Source: Sphingomonadales bacterium (lineage in GTDB: Bacteria > Pseudomonadota > Alphaproteobacteria > Sphingomonadales > Sphingomonadaceae). From it: a DNA stretch of 48,829 bases. Shown here in pieces: positions 25,314 through 33,468 of the stretch; within the stretch, counting starts at the first letter, position 1; each line of letters begins with the position of its first letter. The stretch lies in NCBI GenBank assembly GCA_004173185.1, contig SEFZ01000029.1:1-48829 (forward strand). The letters are read 5' to 3'. The translations under genes and the position numbers were made by a program. The notes below the pieces were generated by a model. That model was given only the letters and a program-made list of their open reading frames with translations. It was not told the origin of the DNA and ran no database searches.

Positions 25314-25663
25314 GAGACCGCCGCGCCGCCGAACTGAGCGGTCGCGACGGAGAGCGCCGCGCCGCATGGTGGCTGTGGCTCAAGGGCTGGAAAATCCTCG
25401 ACCGCCGCGTGCGCACGCCGGCTGGCGAAGTCGATCTGGTGGTCCGCAAGGGCAACCTCGTTGCGTTCGTAGAGGTCAAAACCAGATCAACCCAGCAAGG
25501 CCTCGACTTCGCCATCGACGAACGCCGCCTCGCGCGCGTCGCCCGCGCCGCCGAAGTGCTGATGCCGCGTTACGCCGGGCCGGGCGATGATATCCGCGTC
25601 GACGTTATCCTCATTGCTCCCCGCGCCCTCCCTCGCCATATCGAGAACGCCTGGATAGGGTGA
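25310..25663 (+). CDS. yraN: YraN family (UPF0102) putative nuclease-fold protein
   Basis: This 117-residue protein has the PD-(D/E)xK nuclease-like core typical of YraN: GEVDLVVRKGNLVAFVEVKT provides the D and E-x-K residues, preceded by RRVRTPAG and followed by DERRLARVARAAEVLMPRY. The biochemical function of the family is unsettled; an endonuclease or DNA-processing role is suggested by the fold. It is translationally coupled to rsmI, and gshB starts 44 bases later. Confidence 0.93.
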   Translation: MRDRRAAELSGRDGERRAAWWLWLKGWKILDRRVRTPAGEVDLVVRKGNLVAFVEVKTRSTQQGLDFAIDERRLARVARAAEVLMPRYAGPGDDIRVDVILIAPRALPRHIENAWIG

Positions 25664-25707
25664 TTTAGTTGACTAAGTCACCCGCGAGGCTCCATGAGGA
25701 GCAAATG

Positions 25708-26682
25708 ATGCCGCTTACCGTCGCCGTGCAGATGGACCCGTTGGATGCGATCAACATCGCGGGCGATTCGACCTTTGCGCTGATGCTCTCGGCGCAGGCG
25801 CGCGGGCATAGTCTGTTCCATTACGCCGCCGAGGACCTCAATTACCGCGATGGACGCGTCTGGGCCAAGGCGCATCCGGTGACGGTGCAGCGGGTCGAGG
25901 GCGATCATTTCAGCTTCGGCGAACCGGTGAACCTCGATCTCGGCGAGGAAGCCGATGTCGTGCTGATGCGCCAGGATCCCCCCTTCGATCTCGGCTATAT
26001 CACCGCGACGCACCTGCTTGAGCGGATCGCCGACAAGACTTTGGTGGTCAACGACCCCGCCAACGTGCGCAACGCGCCGGAGAAGGTCTTCGTCCTTGAT
26101 TATGCGCGCTTCATGCCGCCAACGCTGATCACTCGCAGCCTCGACGAAGCGCGCGCCTTCCTTGCCGAACATGGCGAAATCGTCATCAAGCCGCTCCACG
26201 GCAATGGCGGCAAGGCGATCTTCAAGGTCGGCAGCGACGGCGCCAACCTGTCGGCGCTGATCGAAGTGTTCAACACCGCGTGGCGCGAGCCGCACATGGT
26301 GCAGGCATTCCTGCCCAGCGTGGCCGAGGGCGACAAGCGCATCGTATTGGTCGATGGCGTGGTCGCCGGCGCGATCAACCGCATTCCCGGCGAAGGCGAA
26401 ATCCGCTCGAACCTCGCGGTCGGCGGATCGGCGACCAAGACCGAATTGACCGCCCGCGAGCAGGAAATCTGCGACGTCCTCGGGCCGGAACTCAAGAAGC
26501 GCGGACTCCTGTTCGTCGGCATCGACGTGATCGGCGGCGAATGGCTCACCGAGATCAACGTCACCTCCCCCACCGGGATCGTCGCGATCGACCGCTTCAA
26601 TGGCACCGATACCGGCGCAGTGATCTGGGCGGCGATTGAAAGGCGGGTTGGCGAAGCCCGCGTCGCCGCGATGGCTGGCTGA
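25708..26682 (+). CDS. gshB: Glutathione synthase
   Basis: This 324-residue ATP-grasp enzyme joins gamma-glutamylcysteine and glycine. The start MPLTVAVQMDPLDAINIAGD is the family N-terminus. The ATP-grasp region includes IVIKPLHGNGGKAIFKVG, RIVLVDGVVAGAINRIPGEG, EIRSNLAVGGSATKTELTAR and GIDVIGGEWLTEINVTSPTG, covering Mg-ATP and substrate binding. AGGAG lies six bases before the ATG at 25708, which decides between it and the ATG three bases earlier. Confidence 0.97.
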   Translation: MPLTVAVQMDPLDAINIAGDSTFALMLSAQARGHSLFHYAAEDLNYRDGRVWAKAHPVTVQRVEGDHFSFGEPVNLDLGEEADVVLMRQDPPFDLGYITATHLLERIADKTLVVNDPANVRNAPEKVFVLDYARFMPPTLITRSLDEARAFLAEHGEIVIKPLHGNGGKAIFKVGSDGANLSALIEVFNTAWREPHMVQAFLPSVAEGDKRIVLVDGVVAGAINRIPGEGEIRSNLAVGGSATKTELTAREQEICDVLGPELKKRGLLFVGIDVIGGEWLTEINVTSPTGIVAIDRFNGTDTGAVIWAAIERRVGEARVAAMAG

Positions 26683-26692
26683 GCCAGGCTAG

Positions 26693-27277
26693 ATGGTTGA
26701 TTGGCTTGCCTGGGGGTATTTCGGCATCTTCCTGCTGATGGTGCTGGAAAATGTGATCCCGCCGGTCCCCTCCGAAGTGATCATGGGCGTGGCGGGAATC
26801 GCCGCGGCGCAGGGCAGGTTCGATTTTCTGGCGCTGGTGCTGGTCGGCACTTCCGGCTGCATCATCGGCAATTTGTTCTGGTTCGAGATCGGGCGCCGCT
26901 TTGGCTATGAGCGGCTGCGCCCGCTCGTCGATCGCTGGGGCCGGTGGCTGACGATGGAATGGCGCGACATCGAGAAGATGCACGAATTCTTCCTCAAACA
27001 TGGCGGGATCACTGTCTTCGTGTTCCGGTTCATGCCGATCGGCCGCACCGTGATCTCGATTCCGGCCGGGCTGATGCGGATGCCGTTCTGGACCTTCGTG
27101 ATCTACACCACCGGCGGCAGCCTGGTATGGAACGCGATCCTGGTCGGCGTGGGATATTGGCTTGGCACCAGCTTCGATACGATCGAGCAATGGGTCGGGC
27201 CGATCGTGACCGGCATCGTCGTGATACTCGTCATCGCCTATCTGTGGCGCGTATTTACTTGGAAGCCGCGGGCGTAA
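26693..27277 (+). CDS. DedA family membrane protein
   Basis: This 194-residue inner-membrane protein has the DedA/SNARE-associated pattern: an N-terminal LLMVLENVIPPVPSEVIMGV (the E-x-x-x-P-x-P-x-E re-entrant motif), GCIIGNLFWFEIGRRFGYER, and FVFRFMPIGRTVISIPAG (the F-x-R-x-x-P-x-x-R motif). Some DedA proteins flip undecaprenyl phosphate, others phosphatidylethanolamine; which applies here is not clear. Its 3' end overlaps the convergent GAF gene by 23 bases. gshB ends 11 bases upstream, so it is probably co-transcribed with the rsmI-yraN-gshB run. Confidence 0.92.
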   Translation: MVDWLAWGYFGIFLLMVLENVIPPVPSEVIMGVAGIAAAQGRFDFLALVLVGTSGCIIGNLFWFEIGRRFGYERLRPLVDRWGRWLTMEWRDIEKMHEFFLKHGGITVFVFRFMPIGRTVISIPAGLMRMPFWTFVIYTTGGSLVWNAILVGVGYWLGTSFDTIEQWVGPIVTGIVVILVIAYLWRVFTWKPRA

Positions 27278-27731
27278 GCCGATCGAGTTCGCGCGCGATC
27301 GTCGCCGCGATTTCCTCCATCCGCCCCACCACACCGGCAAGCCCGGTGCGCGGTTTCGGATCGATCGCGCACAGCGTGCCGAAGAAGCTGCCATCGTCGA
27401 GGATGATCGGGATCGAGATATAGCTCTCAAAGCCATACATCGCCGGCGTGTGGTGCTGGCGCCACTGCTCGTCGAGGCTCACCTGATCGATATAGACGCA
27501 GATCCCGCTGTCACGGATCTCGTTGCAGATCGTGGTCTTGACCTTGAGTTCATCGCCGGGGTGCAGGCCGAATTCGATCCGGTCGAGCAATTGACAGGCG
27601 ATCCAGCGGTCCGCCGTCACCCGCGCCACGGCGGCGAAGCCCATGCCCGTCAATTCACACACTTCCGCGAGCATCGCTTCGATCTCGGGGACGTGCTGGA
27701 CGCGGGCGATATCATCGGCAAAGTCGTGCAT
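27255..27731 (-). CDS. Single GAF domain protein
   Basis: This 158-residue cytoplasmic protein consists of one GAF domain: MLAEVCELTGMGFAAVARVT, a central DRIEFGLHPGDELKVKTTIC and the strand set YISIPIILDDGSFFGTLCAI. GAF domains bind small molecules or mediate dimerisation. No output domain is attached, so it must act through a partner. The start MHDFADDIARVQ at 27731 is chosen because the open frame upstream overlaps xerC. It lies 32 bases downstream of xerC on the same strand. Confidence 0.85.
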   Translation of the reverse strand: MHDFADDIARVQHVPEIEAMLAEVCELTGMGFAAVARVTADRWIACQLLDRIEFGLHPGDELKVKTTICNEIRDSGICVYIDQVSLDEQWRQHHTPAMYGFESYISIPIILDDGSFFGTLCAIDPKPRTGLAGVVGRMEEIAATIARELDRLTPAASK

Positions 27732-27763
27732 TGTTACGAACTTACATCGAAATCCCGCGCGCG

Positions 27764-28654
27764 TCACGCCCGGGGGTGCGCGTTCCGATACACATCGAGC
27801 AGATGCGCGGCATCGACCGCCGTGTAGATCTGCGTCGAACTCAGGCTGGCATGGCCAAGCAATTCCTGCAGCGCGCGCAGATCGGCCCCGCGCCCCAGCA
27901 AATGCGTCGCGAAACTGTGGCGCAGCGCATGCGGGGTGGTACGCTCGGAAAGCCCCAGCGACACCCGCGCCGAGCGCACTGCTTTGCGGATCGCGCCGGG
28001 CGGAAGCGGCCCGCCTTTGGCGCCGCGAAAGAGCGGCGCATCGCCTGAGATCGCCCAGGGATTGGCGGCGGCATAGGCTTCGATCGCCTCGCGAACCTGC
28101 GGCAGCAGCGGCACGATCCGCGTCTTGCCGCGCTTGCCCGTCACCCGAAGGGTTTTCCCCAGCGGCAGTATCGAACCGGCCAGGCCCACTGCCTCGCCGA
28201 TGCGCAGCCCCGCGCCATAGAGCAACAGCAACACCGCCCAATCCCGCGCCGCGATCCACGGCTCGCTGGCCTCTTCGGATGCCAGTTCGGCCAGCGCGAC
28301 GGCCTCATGCGGCGCAATCGGTCGCGGCACGCCCTTCTTTACCCGCGGCCCCCGCAAGCGCGGAAGCTCGGCGCCGTCTTCGCCTACAAACTTCAGGAAC
28401 CCGCGCACCGCCGACAATTCCCGCGCGGCGGAGGCATTGCCGATCCCGTCCCCGCGCCGCTGCGCCAGGAATGCCCGCAAATCGGCGGCAGTGATCCCGG
28501 CCAGCGCCTCGCGCGTGACCTCCCCGCCCCAATGCGATTGCAGAAACGCCACCAGCCGGATCGCTGTCGACTCATAGGCCCGCACGGTGTGCGCAGACCG
28601 CCGCCGATCGCGGGCAAGGTGTTGCGCGTAGAGAAGGGGCAATGGCTGGCTCAC
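27764..28654 (-). CDS. xerC: Tyrosine recombinase XerC
   Basis: This 296-residue tyrosine recombinase resolves chromosome dimers at dif together with XerD. All catalytic residues are visible: R151 (GLRIGEAVGL), K174 (TGKRGK), H242 and R245 (PHALRHSFATHLL), H268 (LLGHASLSS) and nucleophile Y277 (TQIYT). The N-terminal SAM-like core-binding domain spans about residues 1-95. The length and motif spacing fit XerC rather than a phage integrase, and no attachment site or phage gene is nearby. The start codon is GTG at 28654; no ATG lies near. Confidence 0.93.
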   Translation of the reverse strand: MSQPLPLLYAQHLARDRRRSAHTVRAYESTAIRLVAFLQSHWGGEVTREALAGITAADLRAFLAQRRGDGIGNASAARELSAVRGFLKFVGEDGAELPRLRGPRVKKGVPRPIAPHEAVALAELASEEASEPWIAARDWAVLLLLYGAGLRIGEAVGLAGSILPLGKTLRVTGKRGKTRIVPLLPQVREAIEAYAAANPWAISGDAPLFRGAKGGPLPPGAIRKAVRSARVSLGLSERTTPHALRHSFATHLLGRGADLRALQELLGHASLSSTQIYTAVDAAHLLDVYRNAHPRA

Positions 28655-28670
28655 CGGCGGACCTTACCCA

Positions 28671-28838
28671 ATCCTCCCCCGGAGGGGGAGAGTGCGAGGT
28701 CAAACATGCCCCGCATGTTTGACCTCGCACTCATGCGCAGCATGACGGAGGGGTAGTTTCCACAAACGATGGATCATCGCCTGTGGAAACTACCCCTCCA
28801 CCAGCTTCGCTGTTCCCCCTCCCCCTCCGGGGGAGGAT
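28671..28838. mobile_element. 168-bp nested-palindrome element with 20-bp terminal inverted repeats (MITE/REP-like)
   Basis: The ends are perfect inverted copies of ATCCTCCCCCGGAGGGGGAG (28671-28690 and 28819-28838). Inside are an 18-bp perfect stem with loop CCCCG (28691-28731), a 6-bp stem with loop GCA (28731-28745), and another 18-bp perfect stem (28747-28764 with 28782-28799) whose 17-base loop holds a 5-bp stem. There is no coding capacity. It lies between the end of the transaldolase gene and xerC, ten bases past the transaldolase stop. This is the architecture of a non-autonomous, transposase-mobilised element or a REP-type palindromic repeat. No obvious target-site duplication is seen. 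Confidence 0.75.
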
Positions 28839-28847
28839 ATGGTCTTT

Positions 28848-29501
28848 TTACCCGATCTTCTGACCCGTCTTGGCCCAATCAGCCATAAAGCCTTCGATGC
28901 CCTTGTCGGTCAGCACATGCTTGACCAACTGGCGGATCACCGCGGGCGGAGCGGTCATGACATCGGCGCCGATCTTGGCGGCCTGGAGCACATGAACCGG
29001 GTGGCGCACGCTGGCGACGAGGATCTCGGTGGCGAAATTATAATTGTCGTAGATCGTGCGGATGTCCTCGATCAGGTCCATCCCGTCGAACCCGTTATCG
29101 TCGTGCCGGCCCACGAACGGCGAAACGAAGGTCGCGCCCGCCTTGGCCGCGAGCAGCGCCTGATTCGCCGAGAAACACAAAGTCACATTGACCATCGTGC
29201 CGTCCTCGGTCAGCGCCTTGCAGGTCTTGAGGCCATCGATCGTCAGCGGCACCTTGACCGCGACATTGTCGGCGATCTTCCGCAGGATCTCGGCTTCCTT
29301 CATCATCGTCGCATGATCGAGCGCAACGACCTCAGCCGAGACCGGCCCTTCCACGATCCCGCAAATCTCCTTCACCACTTCCAGGAAATCGCGGCCCGAT
29401 TTGTGGATCAGCGACGGATTGGTGGTGACGCCGTCGAGGAGCCCGGTTTCGGCCAGGTCGCGAATGTCGGCGGTGTCGGCGGTGTCGGCGAAGAACTTCA
29501 T
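28848..29501 (-). CDS. tal: Transaldolase (small FSA/TalC type)
   Basis: This 217-residue TIM-barrel aldolase begins MKFFADTADTADIRDLAETG and continues LLDGVTTNPSLIHKSGRDF. The Schiff-base Lys is K83 in NVAVKVPLTIDGLK. VNVTLCFSANQALLAAKAGA and ATFVSPFVGRHDDNGFDGMD complete the family pattern. The small subfamily includes true transaldolases of the pentose phosphate pathway and fructose-6-phosphate aldolases; sequence by eye does not separate them firmly. It is on the minus strand upstream of the palindromic element and xerC. Confidence 0.94.
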   Translation of the reverse strand: MKFFADTADTADIRDLAETGLLDGVTTNPSLIHKSGRDFLEVVKEICGIVEGPVSAEVVALDHATMMKEAEILRKIADNVAVKVPLTIDGLKTCKALTEDGTMVNVTLCFSANQALLAAKAGATFVSPFVGRHDDNGFDGMDLIEDIRTIYDNYNFATEILVASVRHPVHVLQAAKIGADVMTAPPAVIRQLVKHVLTDKGIEGFMADWAKTGQKIG

Positions 29502-29541
29502 GGGAACGGGCCTCTCGATGTGATCGGCACCGCCTAGCGAC

Positions 29542-29943
29542 TTAGCGGGATGCGGGCAAACCGCGCACGAGCATCATTCGTGTCGGCTTGTCCTCCAGCT
29601 TGGCCACCGTGACCGTATAAGTGCCGGGCTGCAGCCGATAGCGAACGATCTTGCGGATACCCGAACAGCGCGGGCCGCGATTCTGCGACACCATCCTTAG
29701 CCGCATTCGGCGCGACGGAGCGACATCGATCCAGCCATCGCGATCGATCGCGATGCCGAATATCCCTGCCTTGCGAATCGCCACCCGCGTCTCGATTCGC
29801 CCGTCGCGCGGGGTGATCAAGGTTGCATGCCGGGTGTCGAGCCCCTCGCCAGCACGCGTCCAGCCGGAGAGTTCACGCGGCAGCGCCACGGGTTTCGCAC
29901 AGGGCTGCGCGGCCAACGCCAGCGCGGTTACGCTCAAGAACAT
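29542..29943 (-). CDS. Secreted hypothetical protein, paralogue of the protein at 30711-31160
   Basis: This 133-residue protein has a signal peptide (MFLSVTALALAAQP) and two Cys in the mature part (PCAKP and GPRCSGI) that could form a disulfide. AGGAGG lies six bases before the ATG at 29943 and fixes the start. I do not recognise the family. It shares GW...GE, AG-(F/Y)-GIA-x-D-x-x-GWIDVA and GPxCSxIRKIVR-x-x-L-x-PG-x-Y with the protein at 30711-31160. The pair bracket the DUF2490 gene. A periplasmic, mostly beta-stranded protein is inferred. Confidence 0.75.
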   Translation of the reverse strand: MFLSVTALALAAQPCAKPVALPRELSGWTRAGEGLDTRHATLITPRDGRIETRVAIRKAGIFGIAIDRDGWIDVAPSRRMRLRMVSQNRGPRCSGIRKIVRYRLQPGTYTVTVAKLEDKPTRMMLVRGLPASR

Positions 29944-30036
29944 GGATCGCCTCCTGTTTTTCGAGTCGGCGCGTTCTCTAAATGTTCCGAAACATTTTCG
30001 CAACAAAAACCGTGCGATCTGGTTTAGGAGCGTGAA

Positions 30037-30714
30037 ATGTTTCGATACCTTGTCCCGCTTGCCCTGATCGCCACCCCCGCCGCCGCGCAGCAGGTGGACG
30101 AGCAGCTATGGCTCCAGACCAACGGCACCGTCGGGATCGGCGAAAATGAAAAAGTCACGCTCGAGGGAATCGGCCGGTTCAGCAATGCGGCTGAGGGCTT
30201 TTCGCATGCCGAGCTGGGCGTGCTTTTCACCCACACGACTAAAAGCGGCATCGAGCTTTCGGCCGGCTATCGCCATGTCGAGGATTGGGACCTTGGCGTT
30301 GCCTTGCCCAATGAAGAGCGGCTGCGGCAGATGGTGCTGGTGCCACTCGGAAAAGGCTTTTCCGCGCGGCTGCGCGTCGAGCAGCGTTTTAACAGCCAGG
30401 GTGGCGGGATCGGTGTGCGCGTGCGTCCGCGCCTGGGCTTCGATGCCCCGATCAACGATTCCGGCCTCAAGATATTCGCGACGCAGGAGCATTACTTCAA
30501 CGTCAACAGCACCAGCTGGGGTCAACGCGGTGGATATGAGCGGATGCGCAACGCGGTGGGCCTCTCGCTGCCGATCACCGGCAAGGTGCGCGGCGAAGTG
30601 GGCTATCTCAATCAATATCGCTTCGGACGCGGCGGACGCCGCGACCAGATGGACCATGCCCTAACCTTCACCCTCACGTTCAACGTCGCCAGCTTCAGCG
30701 GCACCGGCGATTAG
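30037..30714 (+). CDS. DUF2490 family outer-membrane-barrel-like protein
   Basis: This 225-residue protein has a signal peptide (MFRYLVPLALIATPAAAQ) and a barrel-like pattern of alternating strands: EQLWLQTNGTVGIGENEKV, GYRHVEDWDLG, ARLRVEQRFNSQGGGIGVRV and GEVGYLNQYRFG. It ends in ALTFTLTFNVASFSGTGD. This matches DUF2490, thought to be an outer-membrane barrel family of unknown role. AGGAG six bases before the ATG supports the start. It is divergent from the secreted gene at 29943 and its stop interlocks with the other secreted gene at 30711. Confidence 0.85.
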   Translation: MFRYLVPLALIATPAAAQQVDEQLWLQTNGTVGIGENEKVTLEGIGRFSNAAEGFSHAELGVLFTHTTKSGIELSAGYRHVEDWDLGVALPNEERLRQMVLVPLGKGFSARLRVEQRFNSQGGGIGVRVRPRLGFDAPINDSGLKIFATQEHYFNVNSTSWGQRGGYERMRNAVGLSLPITGKVRGEVGYLNQYRFGRGGRRDQMDHALTFTLTFNVASFSGTGD

Positions 30715-31160
30715 GGCGCGACGAGCATCACCTTGGCCTTGGCCGTCTTCAAATTGGTCAGCGCCACGCGGTAAACCCCCGGCTCGAGCGTGAAACGCAC
30801 GATCTTGCGAATGCTCGAACATTCCGGTCCATGCCCGTGCGCGACCGATTTGAGCGGCGCGCTCGCGCCCGCCTTGGCGACATCGATCCAACCCGCCTGA
30901 TCGAGCGCGATGCCATAGTCGCCCGCCGTTTCTATGCGGAATCCGATTCCCGTGCTTCCCGCCGTCACGTCCAGCATGACTGCCTTGCCCACGCCAAACG
31001 CCTCGCCGGGCGCCGTCCACCCCGCCAGCGCGGCAGACAGATTGGCGTCGGTCGCCGCACAGGCTGGCTTGGGCACCGCCATATGGGCAGGTGTGCTCTG
31101 GGCAGGCGCAGTCTGGGCAGGCGCAGTCTGAACGAGCAGCAGGGCAGCAGCGAGCAACAT
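30711..31160 (-). CDS. Secreted hypothetical protein, paralogue of the protein at 29542-29943
   Basis: This 149-residue protein has a signal peptide (MLLAAALLLVQTAPA), a short QTAPA repeat linker, and two mature Cys (PACAAT and GPECSSI) at positions matching its paralogue. GAGGAG eight bases before the ATG sets the start. Shared motifs with the paralogue are AGDYGIALDQAGWIDVA and GPECSSIRKIVRFTLEPGVY. The family is unknown. It converges on the DUF2490 gene with interlocked stops and is divergent from priA, 67 bases away. Confidence 0.75.
   Translation of the reverse strand: MLLAAALLLVQTAPAQTAPAQSTPAHMAVPKPACAATDANLSAALAGWTAPGEAFGVGKAVMLDVTAGSTGIGFRIETAGDYGIALDQAGWIDVAKAGASAPLKSVAHGHGPECSSIRKIVRFTLEPGVYRVALTNLKTAKAKVMLVAP
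31085..31129 (-). repeat. Three 15-bp in-frame repeats encoding QTAPA-like linker
   Basis: Three consecutive 15-bp units (GGGCAGGTGTGCTCT, then GGGCAGGCGCAGTCT twice) lie just after the signal peptide of the secreted protein. They keep frame and lengthen the Pro/Ala/Thr linker. Confidence 0.8.
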
Positions 31161-31227
31161 GGCGGAATCTCCTCGTGCCGACGATACGGGATTCCGCTTC
31201 CGCAACAAATCCCCATATGAGGCGGCA

Positions 31228-33396
31228 ATGACTCGTGCCCGCGTCCTCGTCATGAATTCCGCGCTCGGTCCGCTCGACTATCGCGTGCCCGCCGGCATGC
31301 ATGTCGAGCCGGGCTCGATCGTCGTCGCGCCCTTGGGCCCGCGCCAGCTTGCCGGGGTGGTGTGGGAAGCGGATCGCATGCCTTCGGATGCCGAGGTCGG
31401 CGACAATCGCCTGCGGCCTTTGCTCGGCGTATCGGATGCGCCGCCGATCCCCGCGCCCGTCCGCCGCTTGGTCGAATGGACCGCCAATTATTATCTCAGC
31501 CCGCCGGTCGCGGTGCTGGCGATGGCGCTGCGCACCTCGGCGGCATTCGATGCCGCGCCGACGATCACCGAATATCGCGCGACCGGCATCGTCCCCGATC
31601 GCCTGACTCCCCAGCGCGAACAGGCATTGGAGCGCATCGGCGACCGCCAGGGGCTGGTCCGCGAACTCGCCACCATCGCCGACGTGTCGGAAGCCGTGAT
31701 CCGCGGCCTCGTGAAGATTGGCGCGATCGAGGCGGTGGTGGTCGATACCGACAGCCCCTATCCGATGCCCGATCCGCATTTCGGTCCGCCCGATCTCTCC
31801 CCCGAACAGGCGGATGTCTCCAGCATCCTGCGCCAGTCGGTCGGGGCCGAGGCGTTCCAGACCTTCCTGCTCGACGGGGTCACCGGCTCGGGCAAGACCG
31901 AAGTCTATTTCGAAGCCGTCGCCGCCGCGCTGGCATCGGGCAAGCAAACGCTCGTCCTCCTCCCCGAAATCGCGCTGACCGAACCGTTCCTCACCCGCTT
32001 CGCCAAGCGCTTCGGCTGCGAGCCCATCGCCTGGCACTCCGGCCTGCGCGCCTCGCAGCGCCGCCGCGCATGGCGCGCCATCGCCAGCGGCGAAGCAATG
32101 GTCACGGTCGGCGCCCGCTCGGCATTGTTCCTGCCTTATCCGAACCTCGGGCTGATCATCGTCGATGAAGCGCATGAGACCAGCTTCAAGCAGGAAGAAG
32201 GCGTCCATTATCACGCGCGCGACGTCGCGGTGATGCGCGGTTTCTTCGAGGGCTGCCCGGTCGTCCTCGCCAGCGCCACCCCGGCGATCGAAACCCGCCA
32301 TCAGGTCGAGCTTGGCCGCTATGAGGAACTCAAGCTGCCCGGCCGGTACGGCAAGGCCGAAATGCCGCATATCGAAGCGATCGACTTGATCCAGGAGCCG
32401 CCCGAGCGTGGCCGCTGGCTCGCGCCGCGCCTCGTCAAAGCGCTGGAGGAAACCCTCGCGAGAGGCGAACAGTCGCTCCTGTTCCTCAATCGCCGCGGCT
32501 ATGCCCCACTCACCCTATGCCGCCATTGCGGCCACCGCTTCCAATGCCCGAACTGCACCGCGTGGATGGTCGAGCATCGGCTCATCCGCCGCCTCTCATG
32601 TCACCATTGCGGCCATACCGAGCAGACCCCCGAAATCTGCCCCGAGTGCAAATCGGAGGAAACATTGGTCGCCTGCGGCCCCGGCGTCGAGCGCATCGCC
32701 GATGAAGTCGCAGCACTCTTCCCCGATGCGCGCACCGCCGTCGTCACCTCAGACACGATCTGGTCTCCCGCCCGCGCCGCCGAGTTCGTCAGCAGGATGG
32801 AACATGGCGAGATCGACATCGTCATCGGCACCCAATTGGTGACCAAGGGCTATCATTTCCCCAATCTCACGCTCGTCGGCGTGGTCGATGCCGATCTCGG
32901 GCTCGACGGCGGCGATCTGCGCGCGTCCGAACGCACCTTCCAGCAGATCATGCAGGTTTCGGGTCGCGCCGGTCGCGGCGAGAAACCCGGCACCGTCTAT
33001 ATCCAGACCCACGCCCCCGATGCCCAGGTCATGCGCGCGCTAGTCTCGGGCGATGCCGAAAACTTCTACGCTGCCGAGACCGAAGCGCGCCGCGATGCCG
33101 GTGCTCCGCCTTATGGCCGCTACGCCGCGATCATCGTCTCGTCCGAAGACCGCGCCGCAGCCGAGGAAATCGCCCGGATGATCGGCCGCACCGCGCCTCA
33201 GCGCGACGAGATGCATGTCTACGGCCCCGCCCCGGCCCCACTGGCGATGCTGCGTGGGCGGCACCGGTTTCGCCTGCTCGTCCATGCCCGCCGCGCCTTC
33301 GATGTGCAGGATATGATCCGCGAATGGCTGGGCGGTTTGAGCTGGGGGCCGAAGGTCCGCGTCGCGGTGGATGTCGATCCGTACAGCTTCGTCTGA
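31228..33396 (+). CDS. priA: Primosomal replication restart helicase PriA
   Basis: This 722-residue superfamily 2 helicase reloads the replisome at collapsed forks. The N-terminal 3'-DNA-binding domain starts RVLVMNSALGPLDYRVP. Walker A is GVTGSGKTEVYF (K223, T224), and the DEAH box is at residues 313-316 (IIVDEAHETSFKQEEGVHYH). Eight zinc-binding Cys lie between C431 and C474 (CRHCGHRFQCPNC, CHHCGHTEQTPEICPEC). GTQLVTKGYHFPNLTLVGVV and QVSGRAGRGEKPGTVYIQT are helicase motifs V and VI. The ATG at 31228 is preferred because it opens the known N-terminus; upstream in-frame sequence overlaps the divergent gene. Confidence 0.97.
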   Translation: MTRARVLVMNSALGPLDYRVPAGMHVEPGSIVVAPLGPRQLAGVVWEADRMPSDAEVGDNRLRPLLGVSDAPPIPAPVRRLVEWTANYYLSPPVAVLAMALRTSAAFDAAPTITEYRATGIVPDRLTPQREQALERIGDRQGLVRELATIADVSEAVIRGLVKIGAIEAVVVDTDSPYPMPDPHFGPPDLSPEQADVSSILRQSVGAEAFQTFLLDGVTGSGKTEVYFEAVAAALASGKQTLVLLPEIALTEPFLTRFAKRFGCEPIAWHSGLRASQRRRAWRAIASGEAMVTVGARSALFLPYPNLGLIIVDEAHETSFKQEEGVHYHARDVAVMRGFFEGCPVVLASATPAIETRHQVELGRYEELKLPGRYGKAEMPHIEAIDLIQEPPERGRWLAPRLVKALEETLARGEQSLLFLNRRGYAPLTLCRHCGHRFQCPNCTAWMVEHRLIRRLSCHHCGHTEQTPEICPECKSEETLVACGPGVERIADEVAALFPDARTAVVTSDTIWSPARAAEFVSRMEHGEIDIVIGTQLVTKGYHFPNLTLVGVVDADLGLDGGDLRASERTFQQIMQVSGRAGRGEKPGTVYIQTHAPDAQVMRALVSGDAENFYAAETEARRDAGAPPYGRYAAIIVSSEDRAAAEEIARMIGRTAPQRDEMHVYGPAPAPLAMLRGRHRFRLLVHARRAFDVQDMIREWLGGLSWGPKVRVAVDVDPYSFV

Positions 33397-33468
33397 TCGG
33401 CCCAATTCGGCGCTATCGCAACGCGCTAGCCCGAATTAGCATCGTCCCTGCAAAAGGGGATTCTTCAC

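Noticed and set aside
27764..28654. Phage integrase marking a genomic island
   Set aside because: Motif spacing and length match XerC; the tRNA at 21207 is distant and intact, and no phage genes or attachment repeats are seen.
28671..28838. CRISPR-like repeats
   Set aside because: The repeats are inverted, not direct, with no spacer periodicity and no cas genes; it is a nested palindrome.
30661..32370. 569-codon minus-strand open frame opposite priA
   Set aside because: Shadow frame; the real minus-strand gene here is the short secreted protein at 30711-31160 in another frame.
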